Source of the DNA: Lachnospiraceae bacterium
GTDB lineage: Bacteria > Bacillota > Clostridia > Lachnospirales > Lachnospiraceae
Direction: 5' to 3'
DNA: 60,592 nt
Assembly (NCBI GenBank): GCA_017442865.1
Contig: JAFRXK010000061.1
Location: 1 to 60,592 of the forward strand
In this document: positions 1 to 9,356 of the stretch, piece by piece
Layout: the number at the start of each line of letters is the position of its first letter
Numbering within the stretch: position 1 is the first letter of the stretch
Notes under the pieces: generated by a model
What the model was told of the DNA's origin: nothing
Seen by the model: only the letters and a program-made list of their open reading frames with translations
The model's database searches: none
Translations under genes and position numbers: made by a program

Positions 1-62
1 ATGGCACGCTTGCCATCGGTCATTTGTACATGATGTACTGGTTTCTTTTCTCTCTTTGCCAT
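1..62 (-). CDS. IS256-family (mutator-type) transposase, N-terminal 20 codons only
   Basis: The ATG is at 60-62 on the minus strand, behind a GGAGG site. The visible residues MAKREKKPVHHVQMTDGKRA match the usual start of IS256-like transposases, a basic stretch followed by a TDGKR/TEGKR motif. The catalytic DDE domain lies outside the window, so integrity of the gene cannot be judged. The identical start occurs at the right end, pointing the other way. Confidence 0.75.
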   Translation of the reverse strand, partial: MAKREKKPVHHVQMTDGKRA

Positions 63-69
63 AATAAAA

Positions 70-103
70 GGCCTCCTATGATTTTATTTTATCATAGAAG
101 ACC
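70..103 (-). promoter_or_regulatory. Hairpin sequestering the transposase ribosome-binding site (copy 1)
   Basis: On the minus strand a 13-bp stem (11 Watson-Crick pairs plus two G-U) encloses an 8-base loop. The 3' arm contains the whole GGAGG ribosome-binding site, only a few bases before the transposase ATG. Such a structure would block translation from transcripts that read in from outside the element. Structure is read directly; function is inferred by analogy with translational silencers in IS10/IS50. Confidence 0.6.
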
Positions 104-144
104 ATTTATTTAAACTTTTACAGACTTTTTTTCAAAGGCTCGAT

Positions 145-273
145 TCAGAGAATGTCACCTTCAGCCGGATTGGATTCTAATATATCATATCGATAATAAT
201 CTATTAATATTAACATTATCTCGTACAGGTTCACATCATGACCTTTTCGGAAAATAGAAAATCCCTCTTTCAT
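145..273 (-). CDS. Small ORF or gene remnant, 42 aa, unknown
   Basis: On the minus strand an ATG at 271-273 opens 42 codons ending MKEGFSIF...LESNPAEGDIL, with stop at 145-147, just 3 bases inside the IS boundary. The composition looks protein-like (acidic tail, mixed hydrophobic core) and the frame stays open 19 codons upstream of the ATG, suggesting either a C-terminal remnant or a small protein. The ribosome site is weak and I do not recognise a family. The rest of 142-493 holds only a long inverted repeat (401-478). Confidence 0.3.
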   Translation of the reverse strand: MKEGFSIFRKGHDVNLYEIMLILIDYYRYDILESNPAEGDIL

Positions 274-400
274 ATTTTTTAACTGACTCTTCTTTTTATA
301 TGCTATACCACATAAAAGACTTGTTTTTTAATCATCAATTCACTCATTTACTCTGTCATGATAATATCATTAAACTATCAAAACCTATGTATTTAAAAAA

Positions 401-478
401 TATAATGCACCATACAAGCGGTATTATTAAAGAAAACTTTTCTTCATCATACATTCCGCTTTATATGGTGCATATAAT
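401..478 (-). terminator. Long imperfect inverted repeat downstream of valS
   Basis: Arms at 406-421 and 456-472 pair over about 16 bases with one bulge and one mismatch (core TGCACCATA / TATGGTGCA). The 34-base loop carries a smaller AAAG-AAAA-CTTT hairpin. It starts about 16 bases after the valS stop on the minus strand, the position of a transcription terminator. No clean U-run follows, so another role for the structure is possible. Confidence 0.45.
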
Positions 479-493
479 ATTTATTTCAAATAT

Positions 494-3139
494 TTACTTC
501 TTCAACTGCCCCAGTCTTTCCTCTACCTGTTCAAACATCTGGGTGTACTTTTCGAGCTTTGCCTTCTCCTCGTCTATCTTAGCCTGCGGAGCCTTGCTTA
601 CGAACCTCTCGTTGCTAAGCATGCCCTTGGCTCTTGCGATTTCCTTGGTGAGCCTGTCATGCTCTTTTTCAAGTCTTTCGATTTCCTTGTCGATGTCTAC
701 AAGCTCGGCAAACGGCATGTAGATTACTGCCTCCGGGATAACGGTTGATACGTCGTCGTCATTGATGCCGGTCTTGTCTGCCTGAACTGCTACCTCGCTG
801 GCGTAGCCGAGGGTTGCAAAGAATACCTTGCCATTGTTGAAAATGTTCTGAATCTCAGGGTTTTCTGATACAACGATAACCTTTGCTTTCTTTGAAGGCG
901 GTACGTTCATGGATGTACGAACGCCTCTGATGCCTCTTACCGCCTCCTTGATTGTCTCAACTGACTTTTCGTCGGCGGCGAAGTTCCATTCTTCCTTATA
1001 CTCAGGCCAGCTTGAAATCATGATTGACTCCTCCTCGTCCTGAAGGTTGCAGAAGATTTCCTCCGTGATAAACGGCATGTATGGGTGAAGGAGCTTAAGT
1101 GACTGGATAAGTACGGTCTTAAGCGTCCAGATTGCTGCCTTCTTCGTGGTATCATCATCATTGTAAAGACGCGGCTTAACCATCTCGATGTACCAGTCGC
1201 AGAACTCTTCCCAGATGAAGTCGTAAATCTTCTGGCAGGCAATACCGAGCTCGTACTTATCAAGATTTTCTGTAACTGCCTTTGCAAGCTCGTTTACCTT
1301 TGAAAGTATCCACTTGTCTGCGCTCGTCAAATCGTCAAGCGTTACGTCTGACGGGTCAGCCTTTTCAAGGTTCATCATGATAAATCTTGAAGCGTTCCAA
1401 ACCTTGTTTGCGAAGTTGCGGCTCGCCTCAACTCTCTCCCAGTAGAAACGCATGTCATTTCCCGGTGCATTTCCTGTGATAAGCGTCATTCTAAGCGCAT
1501 CTGCGCCGTATTTTTCAATAACCTCAAGCGGGTCGATACCATTTCCAAGGGACTTGCTCATCTTTCTGCCCTGTGAGTCACGAACCAGTCCGTGGAACAA
1601 CACCGTGTTAAACGGTGCCTTGCCGGTCTGCTCAAAGCCTGAGAATATCATTCTGATTACCCAGAAGAAAATGATATCGTATCCGGTTACGAGTACGTCT
1701 GTAGGATAGAAATATTCAAGCTCTTCGGTCTTCTTTGGCCAGCCAAGGGTTGAGAACGGCCAGAGTGCTGATGAGAACCATGTATCAAGAGTATCCTCAT
1801 CCTGCTTCATTACCTTGCAGCCGCACTTCGGACAAGCATCTGGCGCTGTCTTTGATACAACCATCTCGCCGCAGTCTGCACAGTAATATGCCGGGATTCT
1901 GTGACCCCACCAGAGCTGTCTGGAAATACACCAGTCGCGGATATTGTCTGTCCAGTTAAAGTATGTCTTGTCCATACGCTCAGGGAGAAGCCTTATTTCG
2001 CCTGTCTTTACTGCCTCAACAGCAGGCTTAATCATCTCGTCCATCTTTACAAACCACTGCGGCTTAACCATAGGCTCTACGGTGGTCTTGCAGCGGTCGT
2101 GCGTACCTACATTATGTGAATGGTCTGTAACCTTAACTAACAGACCCATTTCCTCTAAGTCCTTAACCATCGCCTTTCGGCACTCGTAACGGTCCATGCC
2201 CTTGTACTTTCCGGCATAGGCGTTCATGGTACCGTCATCATTCATTACTGTTATCTCTTCAAGGTTGTGACGTTTTCCAACCTCAAAGTCGTTAGGGTCG
2301 TGTGCAGGCGTAATCTTAACGCAGCCTGTACCGAATTCCTTGTCAACATACTCGTCTGCAATAACAGGAATCTGCCTGTCTGTAAGCGGAAGCAAAAGCT
2401 TTTTGCCGATAATGTCCTTGTAGCGCTCGTCCTCCGGATTTACCGCAACCGCCGTATCGCCGAAAAGCGTCTCTGGACGAGTCGTTGCAATCTCAACATA
2501 TCTGCCCTCTTCGCCAACTATCGGATAATTGATATGCCAGAAATGTCCCGCCTGCTCCTCGTGCTCAACCTCTGCATCTGAAATTGATGTCTGGCAAACC
2601 GGACACCAGTTTATGATTCTTGAGCCTTTGTAAATCCAGCCTTTTTCATATAATTTAACAAATACGTCAAGAACCGCATCCGAGCAGCCCTCGTCCATTG
2701 TAAAACGCTCTCTGTCCCAGTCGGCAGATGAACCAAGCTTCTTTAACTGGTTTACAATCTTTCCACCGTATTCCTTCTTCCAGTCCCATGCATACTTAAG
2801 GAATTCCTCTCTTGTAAGGTCAGCCTTCTCAATTCCCTGCTTTTTAAGGCTCTCAATCACCTTTACCTCCGTCGCAATCGCCGCATGGTCTGTGCCCGGC
2901 TGCCAGAGTGCCGAATAGCCCTGCATTCTCTTAAAACGAATGAGAATATCCTGCATCGTATTATCAAGGGCATGTCCCATGTGCAGCTGTCCAGTAATGT
3001 TTGGCGGCGGCATCACAATCGTAAACGGCTTCTTGCTCTTATCAACCTTCGCATGGAAATACTTCTTCTCCATCCAGTTATTATAGATTCTCTCCTCAAT
3101 ATCCTGAGGACTATAATTCTTTTCTAACTCCTTTGCCAT
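494..3139 (-). CDS. valS: Valyl-tRNA synthetase
   Basis: This cytosolic class I synthetase charges tRNA-Val with valine. At 881 aa it is the normal length. Seen in order: the HIGH-type signature in [13 protein letters not shown] (residues 44-56), the editing (CP1) domain with [13 protein letters not shown] near 219-231, a zinc-ribbon-like C-x2-C...C-x2-C block at 420-439, the KMSKS loop at 526-530, the anticodon-binding domain, and a C-terminal coiled coil from about 815. The start MAKELEKNY lies 5 bases after the stop of the upstream gene, so it shares that transcript and the T-box leader further up. No damage is visible. Confidence 0.98.
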   Translation of the reverse strand: MAKELEKNYSPQDIEERIYNNWMEKKYFHAKVDKSKKPFTIVMPPPNITGQLHMGHALDNTMQDILIRFKRMQGYSALWQPGTDHAAIATEVKVIESLKKQGIEKADLTREEFLKYAWDWKKEYGGKIVNQLKKLGSSADWDRERFTMDEGCSDAVLDVFVKLYEKGWIYKGSRIINWCPVCQTSISDAEVEHEEQAGHFWHINYPIVGEEGRYVEIATTRPETLFGDTAVAVNPEDERYKDIIGKKLLLPLTDRQIPVIADEYVDKEFGTGCVKITPAHDPNDFEVGKRHNLEEITVMNDDGTMNAYAGKYKGMDRYECRKAMVKDLEEMGLLVKVTDHSHNVGTHDRCKTTVEPMVKPQWFVKMDEMIKPAVEAVKTGEIRLLPERMDKTYFNWTDNIRDWCISRQLWWGHRIPAYYCADCGEMVVSKTAPDACPKCGCKVMKQDEDTLDTWFSSALWPFSTLGWPKKTEELEYFYPTDVLVTGYDIIFFWVIRMIFSGFEQTGKAPFNTVLFHGLVRDSQGRKMSKSLGNGIDPLEVIEKYGADALRMTLITGNAPGNDMRFYWERVEASRNFANKVWNASRFIMMNLEKADPSDVTLDDLTSADKWILSKVNELAKAVTENLDKYELGIACQKIYDFIWEEFCDWYIEMVKPRLYNDDDTTKKAAIWTLKTVLIQSLKLLHPYMPFITEEIFCNLQDEEESIMISSWPEYKEEWNFAADEKSVETIKEAVRGIRGVRTSMNVPPSKKAKVIVVSENPEIQNIFNNGKVFFATLGYASEVAVQADKTGINDDDVSTVIPEAVIYMPFAELVDIDKEIERLEKEHDRLTKEIARAKGMLSNERFVSKAPQAKIDEEKAKLEKYTQMFEQVEERLGQLKK

Positions 3140-3144
3140 GATAT

Positions 3145-3813
3145 TTACCTCACTTTATTTCTTTGAATTTTCTTTTTAATATACCAAACATCATATTCAG
3201 ATAAATAATCCATCTTAAACGCTCCACTTTCACAACCGTAATAATAAAAGTACCAAAACGGTATAGTTGCGTTTTTATCTTTTGAACTTTCACCTAAATT
3301 GTATACATAGGCTTTTATCTGCTCATTATTCATCGCACATTTTAATTCATAATCAAAAAAACTAGTTTCATATCGGTCTAAATCTTCTTTATAGCCCAGA
3401 TAACAAATATACGAATAAAAATTTAATGTTTTATCAATCTTGCGTTTTTTATCAATATTTTCTTTATCAAAAAAGCTATCATCAAACCAGTGTTCTTTGT
3501 ATTGAAGCAATTGTCTTATTTCTAATAAATCTTCGTCTTTTTCTGCATTTTCGTATAATTCACGTAAATACTCAGCCCGCTTAATTGCAATATCCTTTTT
3601 CCACTGTTTATATGCCTGATCTAATCCTATTAGTACTCCTGCAACAGAAAAAACAGCTATACGTTCATAAAGGCAGTTACATATTAAACATGCAATTGAA
3701 ATACAAATTATTAAAATCAAAGTCTTGTTTTTGATACCTTCTTCCAACAGATATAAAATGAAACCCTGTATTTTTTTCTTTATTGCTTTTTCTTTTTTTA
3801 TTTTTTCATCCAT
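3145..3813 (-). CDS. Membrane-anchored protein of unknown function between the Val T-box and valS
   Basis: 222 aa. I chose the ATG at 3811-3813 because AAGGAG stands at the right distance; a longer frame runs upstream to 3897 but has no site. A lysine-rich N-terminus is followed by two hydrophobic segments (about residues 27-45 and 49-65), then a charged helical domain with many E, K and Y. I do not recognise the family. The gene is clearly more AT-rich than valS, which begins 5 bases downstream, and it follows the T-box terminator, so it should be induced together with valS when tRNA-Val is uncharged. It looks like a later insertion into the valS leader. Confidence 0.75.
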   Translation of the reverse strand: MDEKIKKEKAIKKKIQGFILYLLEEGIKNKTLILIICISIACLICNCLYERIAVFSVAGVLIGLDQAYKQWKKDIAIKRAEYLRELYENAEKDEDLLEIRQLLQYKEHWFDDSFFDKENIDKKRKIDKTLNFYSYICYLGYKEDLDRYETSFFDYELKCAMNNEQIKAYVYNLGESSKDKNATIPFWYFYYYGCESGAFKMDYLSEYDVWYIKKKIQRNKVR

Positions 3814-3931
3814 TTTTTTCTCCTTGATAATATATAAATGCTCCTTCTTATTATTCAGAGTGCAAACGTGTCTGCGGTGAAAAAATACCGGCCACACAAA
3901 TATATACTCTGTAACAGCGTTTTGCAGTTTT

Positions 3932-4186
3932 TTAATTCAATAAAAAAGCCCTCTACCGATAATTCGGTAAAGGGCGTAAAATCGCGGTACCACCTTTATT
4001 AACTGCTATGCAGTCATCTCTAAACCCTTAACGCGGGCGAGTCGTCATCACCTACACAATCTCTCTTCAGCGATGCGGTTCAAAAGCTACCTTCCCAAAG
4101 CACGTTCCATGAAGAACCTCTCAGTCGGTGGATTCTTCTTCCTGTCAGAGTTACTTTGGTACTCCTCTTTATCACAACCTTTGTCG
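3932..4186 (-). promoter_or_regulatory. T-box leader (valine) with antiterminator/terminator
   Basis: On the minus strand the conserved T-box core GGTGGTACCGCG (about 3982-3993) is followed by a terminator stem GCCCTTTACCG...CGGTAGAGGGC and a run of six T (about 3943-3977). Upstream are the GAGGAGTA element and a long Stem I. A GTG triplet after TGGAAC (around 4103) sits where a specifier codon is expected and encodes Val, agreeing with valS downstream. Uncharged tRNA-Val would favour readthrough. The class is certain; the specifier assignment is my reading. Confidence 0.93.
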
Positions 4187-4196
4187 TATTGCAGAT

Positions 4197-4225
4197 ATAA
4201 TAATTCAATAAGCGATTTTTGTCAA
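4197..4225 (-). promoter_or_regulatory. Sigma-A-type promoter of the T-box/valS transcript
   Basis: On the minus strand TTGACA (4220-4225) and TATTAT (4197-4202) are separated by 17 bases, a near-consensus vegetative promoter. Transcription would start about ten bases before the T-box Stem I. No other good promoter is seen between it and valS. Confidence 0.8.
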
Positions 4226-4233
4226 GCGGTATA

Positions 4234-4275
4234 TTCACATAATTTATAAAACACATTCACATAATCTATAAAACA
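4234..4275. repeat. 20-bp direct repeat just upstream of the valS promoter
   Basis: TTCACATAATTTATAAAACA at 4234-4253 recurs at 4256-4275 with one mismatch, a 22-base period of about two helical turns. The pair lies directly upstream of the -35 box on the minus strand and just past the stop of the HATPase gene. It may be an UP-element-like or operator sequence; no function is established. Confidence 0.5.
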
Positions 4276-4310
4276 GTGCTAAAATATCTGAATTGTACAT
4301 TTTCATCCGG

Positions 4311-5345
4311 TTATAAAACCGTTGCCTTTACATGCTTTATCATCTTTTCAACACTTGTATTTGCATTGACGGGGATAAGCTTAATTTCAGGATTATTTCT
4401 TTGGAATACCACAAATATTTCATGTGCAAATCCCTGCCCGATGTCATCTATTTCATCGAAATCGAGTTCTATCTCTTTAAATTTTTCAAATCTCTGGCAT
4501 AATCTTTTTGCCTGCGAACGTGATACCGGATATGTCTCAAATATATTTTTTATAGGAATACGCGTTTTTGCAAATCCACCATCAACAGTCGAAAACATAT
4601 CAAACACCTCCTCAAGATTTTTTTTGCTGAAATTAGATAATTCCATCAATATAATTGTACCCTTTAAATCTTTCCATCTATTCAGCATTTCAATATTTTC
4701 AATACTATTTACCATTTCGGGGTATTTGTCGTGTGTAAATATTCTACTATTTGATATAGCGGCAAATCTGTCCAGTATATGTGATGTAAAGAAAATACCT
4801 TCTCCTGAATGATTATATGAATCAGTTGTCAGCTTGCCTTTAAACAATTCATCAACTGCATCGTCTAAAGTTTCATAATTAAAATAATCTTTAATCTTTT
4901 TAAATATTCCTATTCCATCGTCTATAATAAGTATAGTGGTATTAATGTAATTTTGTAATATAACAATATCAACATTCTCTGCCAGTGAGTGATCAATAGC
5001 ATTATTCATCATTTCCATAAATGCATACTGCCATATCTTAATAATATTATTATCAAATATATCAACATATTTTTTTACATACCTGTCGTAAATAACATCT
5101 TCGCTTTTTAACTCATCCTTTGAGCGTGAAAGGCTGATATAATCTTTTTTTTGAACAAGTGCATATCCGGCATTTGTTTTAATAATTACATTATCTCCTA
5201 TTAATTCTTTCAAATATCTGTATACAGTATTTAATGATATATCAAATACATCAGCCGTACTATTAACAACTTCGTCACGATTTTCATATATTTTTTCTAA
5301 CATATATCTTTTAATAAATTCTCTTTTTTCAGTTTTAAAGCTCAC
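4311..5345 (-). CDS. Winged-helix / HATPase / STAS-like (DUF4325) regulator
   Basis: 344 aa from the GTG at 5343-5345, which has AAGGAG nine bases upstream; a longer frame to 5432 lacks a site. Residues about 10-60 form a helix-turn-helix (SLNTVYRYLKEL), followed by a GHKL ATPase fold with N box EMMNNAIDHS (about 111-120), G1 box DDGIGIF (142-148) and a SGEGI motif (180-184). The C-terminal 90 residues resemble the DUF4325 STAS-like domain. There is no membrane segment or phosphoacceptor dimerisation domain, so this is not an ordinary histidine kinase. It probably couples ATP binding to DNA binding; target unknown. Neighbours give no further hint. Confidence 0.75.
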   Translation of the reverse strand: MSFKTEKREFIKRYMLEKIYENRDEVVNSTADVFDISLNTVYRYLKELIGDNVIIKTNAGYALVQKKDYISLSRSKDELKSEDVIYDRYVKKYVDIFDNNIIKIWQYAFMEMMNNAIDHSLAENVDIVILQNYINTTILIIDDGIGIFKKIKDYFNYETLDDAVDELFKGKLTTDSYNHSGEGIFFTSHILDRFAAISNSRIFTHDKYPEMVNSIENIEMLNRWKDLKGTIILMELSNFSKKNLEEVFDMFSTVDGGFAKTRIPIKNIFETYPVSRSQAKRLCQRFEKFKEIELDFDEIDDIGQGFAHEIFVVFQRNNPEIKLIPVNANTSVEKMIKHVKATVL

Positions 5346-5669
5346 TTTATTCTGCTCCTTTTTAACTTTAATCTTTTTTTTTTTAATTATAGCACTTTGA
5401 AATTGCTCTGTAAAGTTAAAAATAAAATTCACGTCAAACGAAATTAATATATCATTTGCATTATCTTCAAATTGATTTTATTATATTTAAACTCATTTTT
5501 CTATATATATTATAATTTCTGCACTAAAAAGATTAAAACCGTCCCTTTATTTTTTACACATTTACCATAGCAAATATAACATTTCTGTGGTAGTGTATTA
5601 AAGGACAAATTTTGATATAAATAATTATCATAAACATCTAAATTAATATTGTTACGGAGGATGCTTAAA
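5346..5669. other. AT-rich divergent intergenic region
   Basis: The 324 bases between the divergent regulator and malic enzyme genes are very AT-rich. A TATAAT-like box lies around 5509-5515, but no convincing -35 partner is seen. The malic enzyme ribosome site CGGAGG is at 5655-5660. No ORF, repeat or riboswitch was recognised. Confidence 0.5.
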
Positions 5670-6857
5670 ATGGCAGAAAAGAGAAACTATGCGCAGGAAA
5701 GCCTTGACCTGCATTACGCTAAAAGAGGCAAGATTGAGGTTGTAACAACTGTACCTGTAAAGACTAAGGATGATTTGTCTTTAGCTTACACACCTGGCGT
5801 TGCACAGCCTTGTCTTGAAATACAGAAGGACGTAAATAAGTCTTATGACCTTACAAGACGCTGGAATATGTGCCTCGTTGTTACAGATGGTACTGCTGTT
5901 CTTGGTTTAGGCGATATAGGTCCTGAGGCAGGTATGCCGGTTATGGAAGGAAAATGCGTGCTCTTTAAGGCTTTTGGCGACGTTGACGCTTTCCCTCTCT
6001 GCATTAAGAGCAAGGACGTAGACGATATTGTTAATACAATCTACCTTATTTCAGGCTCATTCGGCGGAGTTAATCTTGAGGATATTTCAGCTCCAAGATG
6101 CTTCGAAATCGAGCAGAAGTTAAAGGAGAAGTGTGATATTCCGATTTTCCATGACGACCAGCACGGAACAGCTGTTGTTACACTTGCAGGTCTTACAAAT
6201 GCACTCAGACTTACAGGCAAGAAGAAGGAAGAGGTTAATATCGTAGTAAACGGTGCAGGCGCTGCCGCTATTTCAATCACAAGACTTCTTCTTTCATACG
6301 GCTTTGAAAATGTTATTCTCTGCGACAGAACAGGCGCTATCTACGAGGGCAGAGAGAAGGGCATGAATCCTATCAAGGACCAGATGGCAAAGGTAACAAA
6401 CAGGCAGAAGAAGGCAGGCACGCTTAAGGACGTAATCGTTGGCGCCGACGTATTTATCGGCGTAAGCGCACCAAACACTCTTTCAAAGGAGATGGTTCAG
6501 ACCATGAACAAGGACGCTATCATCTTTGCATGTGCAAACCCAACTCCTGAGATTTTCCCTGAGGACGCACTTGAGGCAGGCGCAAAGGTAGTTGCTACAG
6601 GAAGAAGCGATTATCCGAACCAGATTAACAATGTACTTGCATTCCCTGGCATCTTCAGAGGTGCTTTCGATGTAAGAGCAAAGGACATCAACAATGAGAT
6701 GAAGATTGCAGCCGCAGAAGCAATCGCAAGCCTTGTATCAGACGAGGAATTAAGCGCTGAATACATTATGCCTGCTGCATTTGATGAGAGAGTCGGCAAG
6801 ACTGTTGCTGCTGCTGTTGCAGAAGCTGCAAGAAAGACAGGCGTTGCAAGGATTTAA
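5670..6857 (+). CDS. NAD(P)-dependent malic enzyme
   Basis: Oxidative decarboxylation of L-malate to pyruvate and CO2 with NAD(P)H formation. 395 aa from the ATG at 5670, chosen because CGGAGG precedes it by nine bases (an earlier ATG at 5649 has none). Seen: YTPGVAQPC near residues 40-48, the metal-site region IFHDDQHGTAVV, and a Rossmann VVNGAGAAAISI stretch. The length fits the short bacterial MaeB-like core without the phosphotransacetylase extension. It stands alone, with a terminator behind it. Confidence 0.94.
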   Translation: MAEKRNYAQESLDLHYAKRGKIEVVTTVPVKTKDDLSLAYTPGVAQPCLEIQKDVNKSYDLTRRWNMCLVVTDGTAVLGLGDIGPEAGMPVMEGKCVLFKAFGDVDAFPLCIKSKDVDDIVNTIYLISGSFGGVNLEDISAPRCFEIEQKLKEKCDIPIFHDDQHGTAVVTLAGLTNALRLTGKKKEEVNIVVNGAGAAAISITRLLLSYGFENVILCDRTGAIYEGREKGMNPIKDQMAKVTNRQKKAGTLKDVIVGADVFIGVSAPNTLSKEMVQTMNKDAIIFACANPTPEIFPEDALEAGAKVVATGRSDYPNQINNVLAFPGIFRGAFDVRAKDINNEMKIAAAEAIASLVSDEELSAEYIMPAAFDERVGKTVAAAVAEAARKTGVARI

Positions 6858-6901
6858 ATTGTAAGCATTACATTTTCAATTACTACACTATATAGTTTTA
6901 A

Positions 6902-6932
6902 AACCTCCGGTCATACATTCAGACCGGAGGTT
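6902..6932. terminator. Bidirectional terminator between convergent genes
   Basis: A perfect 11-bp stem (AACCTCCGGTC / GACCGGAGGTT) encloses a 9-base loop between the stop of malic enzyme and the stop of the convergent DUF445 gene. A T-rich run follows on both sides, so it may serve both strands. Confidence 0.8.
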
Positions 6933-6954
6933 CCTTTATATAATAAATTGTTTA

Positions 6955-7845
6955 TTATCTCAACAACAAATTCACCATACCCAGCACAAATCCTATCAGC
7001 GCTCCAAGGCTTACAATCATATTGAGCTCTTTCTTCATAACCACAAGCACAAGATGCTCCAGCTCGTCTATCGACATGGCGTTTATCTTGTCCTCTACCA
7101 TCTGCGAAATGTTGAGCTTCTTTATGAGCTCGTCCGCATAGCGGCTGACGAGCTTCTCATACTCTGTAAGTACAAATTCACGCACCTTCGGCTCGTCAAA
7201 TTCAAATCTGCCCACAAATTCCATGCCGGTGCCGCTGTCAACCTCGCTGATTTTCTTTTCCACAACAGGCTTTATATATTCAACGCCGTGTTCGTCTATC
7301 AGTCTGTCAAGCTTTGACTTCATAGGCTGCAGGATAGCATTCACAGTCTTGTCGTTTATCAGAAGTTTAAGTGCTGTGCCATCGACCCTCTGCGTAAAAT
7401 CATTGCTTATTTCATTTAAAAGCTTACCGGTAACATCATTTTCCTTGATGCTCTTTACCACAAGCTCGCCTACGCTTTTGCTGAAATCCGACTTCTTCTG
7501 TACATATGTTTCGCTGTCTATCCCGGTTAGCGCACACAGCTCGTCCTGAATGTTTCCGGACAGCTTGTCAAGCACTGTATTTACCACTCTGTTTTTCGCA
7601 TCTTCCGACAAAAGCTTGCTTTCGATAGTCTCCTTTGTAAGAAGATGATTCTCCACAACATTTCCGACTGAAGCAGCAAGCCGCGGCTGCCCCTTAGGAA
7701 TCGCTCCCGGCGTAAAAGGGAGCTTCTTTCCGAATATGCGTATTTCCTTCTTAGGATAAAAAAGCATCTTTACCGCTATCAGATTTGTAAAATAGCCTAT
7801 AACCGCACCGATAAGCGGTCCTGAAATCATCTTTAGAATCTCCAC
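6955..7845 (-). CDS. DUF445 family membrane protein
   Basis: 296 aa. The N-terminus has one membrane segment containing the family signature GAVIGYFTNLIAVKMLFYP followed by FTPGAIPKGQ, then a long helical region, and a second hydrophobic segment at the extreme C-terminus (MIVSLGALIGFVLGMVNLLLR). This two-anchor layout is typical of YheB-like DUF445 proteins, whose function is unknown. The start is a GTG behind GGAGG; an ATG five codons later is also possible. It sits 24 bases downstream of the MATE gene and probably shares its transcript. Confidence 0.85.
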   Translation of the reverse strand: MEILKMISGPLIGAVIGYFTNLIAVKMLFYPKKEIRIFGKKLPFTPGAIPKGQPRLAASVGNVVENHLLTKETIESKLLSEDAKNRVVNTVLDKLSGNIQDELCALTGIDSETYVQKKSDFSKSVGELVVKSIKENDVTGKLLNEISNDFTQRVDGTALKLLINDKTVNAILQPMKSKLDRLIDEHGVEYIKPVVEKKISEVDSGTGMEFVGRFEFDEPKVREFVLTEYEKLVSRYADELIKKLNISQMVEDKINAMSIDELEHLVLVVMKKELNMIVSLGALIGFVLGMVNLLLR

Positions 7846-7869
7846 CTGTAAAATCCTCCGTTTATTTAT

Positions 7870-9207
7870 CTATTCATTAAAAATTCTTTTTCTGATACAT
7901 AGATATGCAATAAATATTGCTGCTGCCGTCACAATCCAGCTTATCGGATATACCGCCATTATTGTCTGGAAATTCGGACTGACTCTGAACACGGTATACA
8001 CCCATGTAATTCTTATGCCGCAGACGCCCAGAAACGTCAGCACCGCAGGAATTGTCGAATATGTGTAGCCTCTCATGCAGCCCGACATTACCTCAATGAC
8101 CACATTTATCACTTCGGGTATCAGGATAAATTTCAGGCGCACCATTCCATAATCAATTATAACCGGGTCCTGGTTGAACAGTCCTAAAAGCACCCTGCCA
8201 AGCAAAAGTAATACAACTGAAACCACTAATGTTGTAATGGCATCCATAGCCATGCAGGTTTTTGTGACCTTTTTGCAGCGTTCCAGCTTTCTCGCACCAT
8301 AATTTTGTCCGACAAATGTTGTACACGCCTGTCCGAATGAGCTTATTATATAATACATGAATATTTCTATGTTAAATGCCGCAGATGATGCCGCCATGAT
8401 GTCTGCGCCCAGACTGTTGATTGCAGACTGTATGACTACATTTGAAACCGAAAACACCACGCCCTGCAAGCCCGCAGGAATGCCTATTTTGAGCATTTTC
8501 ATCAAAAGGCTTTTGTCTATGCCAAAATCGTGAATATCCACCCTTATAAGCGAGTCGCCCCTTTGCAGGAAATAAAACAGCATCACTGAGCTTATAAGAT
8601 TTGATATTATTGTTGCAAGCGCAACTCCGCTTACATCCATTTTAAGCACAATTACAAAGAAAAGGTTCAGCACAACATTTATCACGCCAGATGTCACCAG
8701 ACATAAAAGCGGCGTCGAGGTGTCGCCATGACTTCTGAAAATCGCCGATTCAAAATTGTAAAGCAGTATGACTGGCATACCTGTAAGATAAATTCTTAAG
8801 TACAAAAGTGTCATGTCAAACACTTCCTCCGGCACAGACATTGCACGAAGAAGCGGTGCCGCCATAAGCTCGCCGATAATGGTTGCCGCAATTCCCGAAA
8901 GCAGGGCAACAACTATCGTCGTGTGTACTGCCTTGTGTATCCTTGCCTTATCATTCTGCCCGATTAAATTCGCTATTACTACGTTTGCACCAAGCGAAAT
9001 TCCGACGAACAAATTGACTATCAGTGCAATAATCGGAGCGTTGCTGCCAACTGCCGCCATAGCATCCTTGCCCGCAAATCTTCCCACCACTGCAACATCC
9101 GCCGCATTAAAAAGCTGCTGCAGAATGCCCGTCACCGCAAGCGGCAACGCAAACATAATAATCTTACTTTTCAATGGTCCGTTTAACATATCTGTCTTTT
9201 GCTTCAT
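7870..9207 (-). CDS. MATE family efflux transporter
   Basis: 445 aa with about twelve hydrophobic segments. MATE proteins export drugs or metabolites in exchange for Na+ or H+. Hallmarks are the opening PLKSKIIMFALPLAVTGILQQLFNAADVAVVGRFAGKDAMAAVG and the internal duplication that begins again near residue 230 (PAGLQGVVFSVSNVVIQSAINSLG). It belongs to the DinF/NorM-like group common in gut Firmicutes. GGAGATTACAA precedes the ATG. Substrate is unknown. Confidence 0.93.
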   Translation of the reverse strand: MKQKTDMLNGPLKSKIIMFALPLAVTGILQQLFNAADVAVVGRFAGKDAMAAVGSNAPIIALIVNLFVGISLGANVVIANLIGQNDKARIHKAVHTTIVVALLSGIAATIIGELMAAPLLRAMSVPEEVFDMTLLYLRIYLTGMPVILLYNFESAIFRSHGDTSTPLLCLVTSGVINVVLNLFFVIVLKMDVSGVALATIISNLISSVMLFYFLQRGDSLIRVDIHDFGIDKSLLMKMLKIGIPAGLQGVVFSVSNVVIQSAINSLGADIMAASSAAFNIEIFMYYIISSFGQACTTFVGQNYGARKLERCKKVTKTCMAMDAITTLVVSVVLLLLGRVLLGLFNQDPVIIDYGMVRLKFILIPEVINVVIEVMSGCMRGYTYSTIPAVLTFLGVCGIRITWVYTVFRVSPNFQTIMAVYPISWIVTAAAIFIAYLCIRKRIFNE

Positions 9208-9317
9208 TTGTAATCTCCAATTCTCCCGTTTGCATAGCTTTCAGAACCTTCTTCTCCAATATACTGCTGTTTGATAATTTTGTACAGCCATAATAAACCA
9301 TCACAGAATATACTACC

Positions 9318-9350
9318 TCATACTTTTTCATGCAGGCATGAAAAGTATGA
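9318..9350. terminator. 15-bp hairpin in the MATE-flavodoxin gap
   Basis: Arms TCATACTTTTTCATGC and GCATGAAAAGTATGA pair over 15 bases with one bulged T. The arms themselves carry T or A runs but no separate U tract follows. It is a neighbour of a larger nested hairpin and may be part of a compound terminator. Confidence 0.45.
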
Positions 9351-9356
9351 CCTTTT

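Larger units (their letters stand above)
1..141 (-). mobile_element. Left terminus of an IS256-type element (copy 1)
   Basis: These 141 bases are the exact reverse complement of the last 141 bases of the window; identity stops abruptly at 141/142. The outer tip reads (minus strand) GAGCCTTTGAAAAAAAGTCT then GTAAAAG, which resembles IS256-family terminal repeats. A transposase start codon follows 79 bases inside. Only the 5' end of the element lies in the window, so right terminus and target duplication cannot be examined. Exact length identity at both ends suggests the assembly stopped at a repeat. Confidence 0.85.

Noticed and set aside
300..722. 140-aa plus-strand reading frame over the valS 3' end
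   Set aside because: It is antisense to valS over most of its length, has low-complexity sequence and no ribosome site.
3901..4200. Protein-coding frames in the T-box region
   Set aside because: The conserved T-box core and terminator account for the sequence; no frame with a ribosome site was found.
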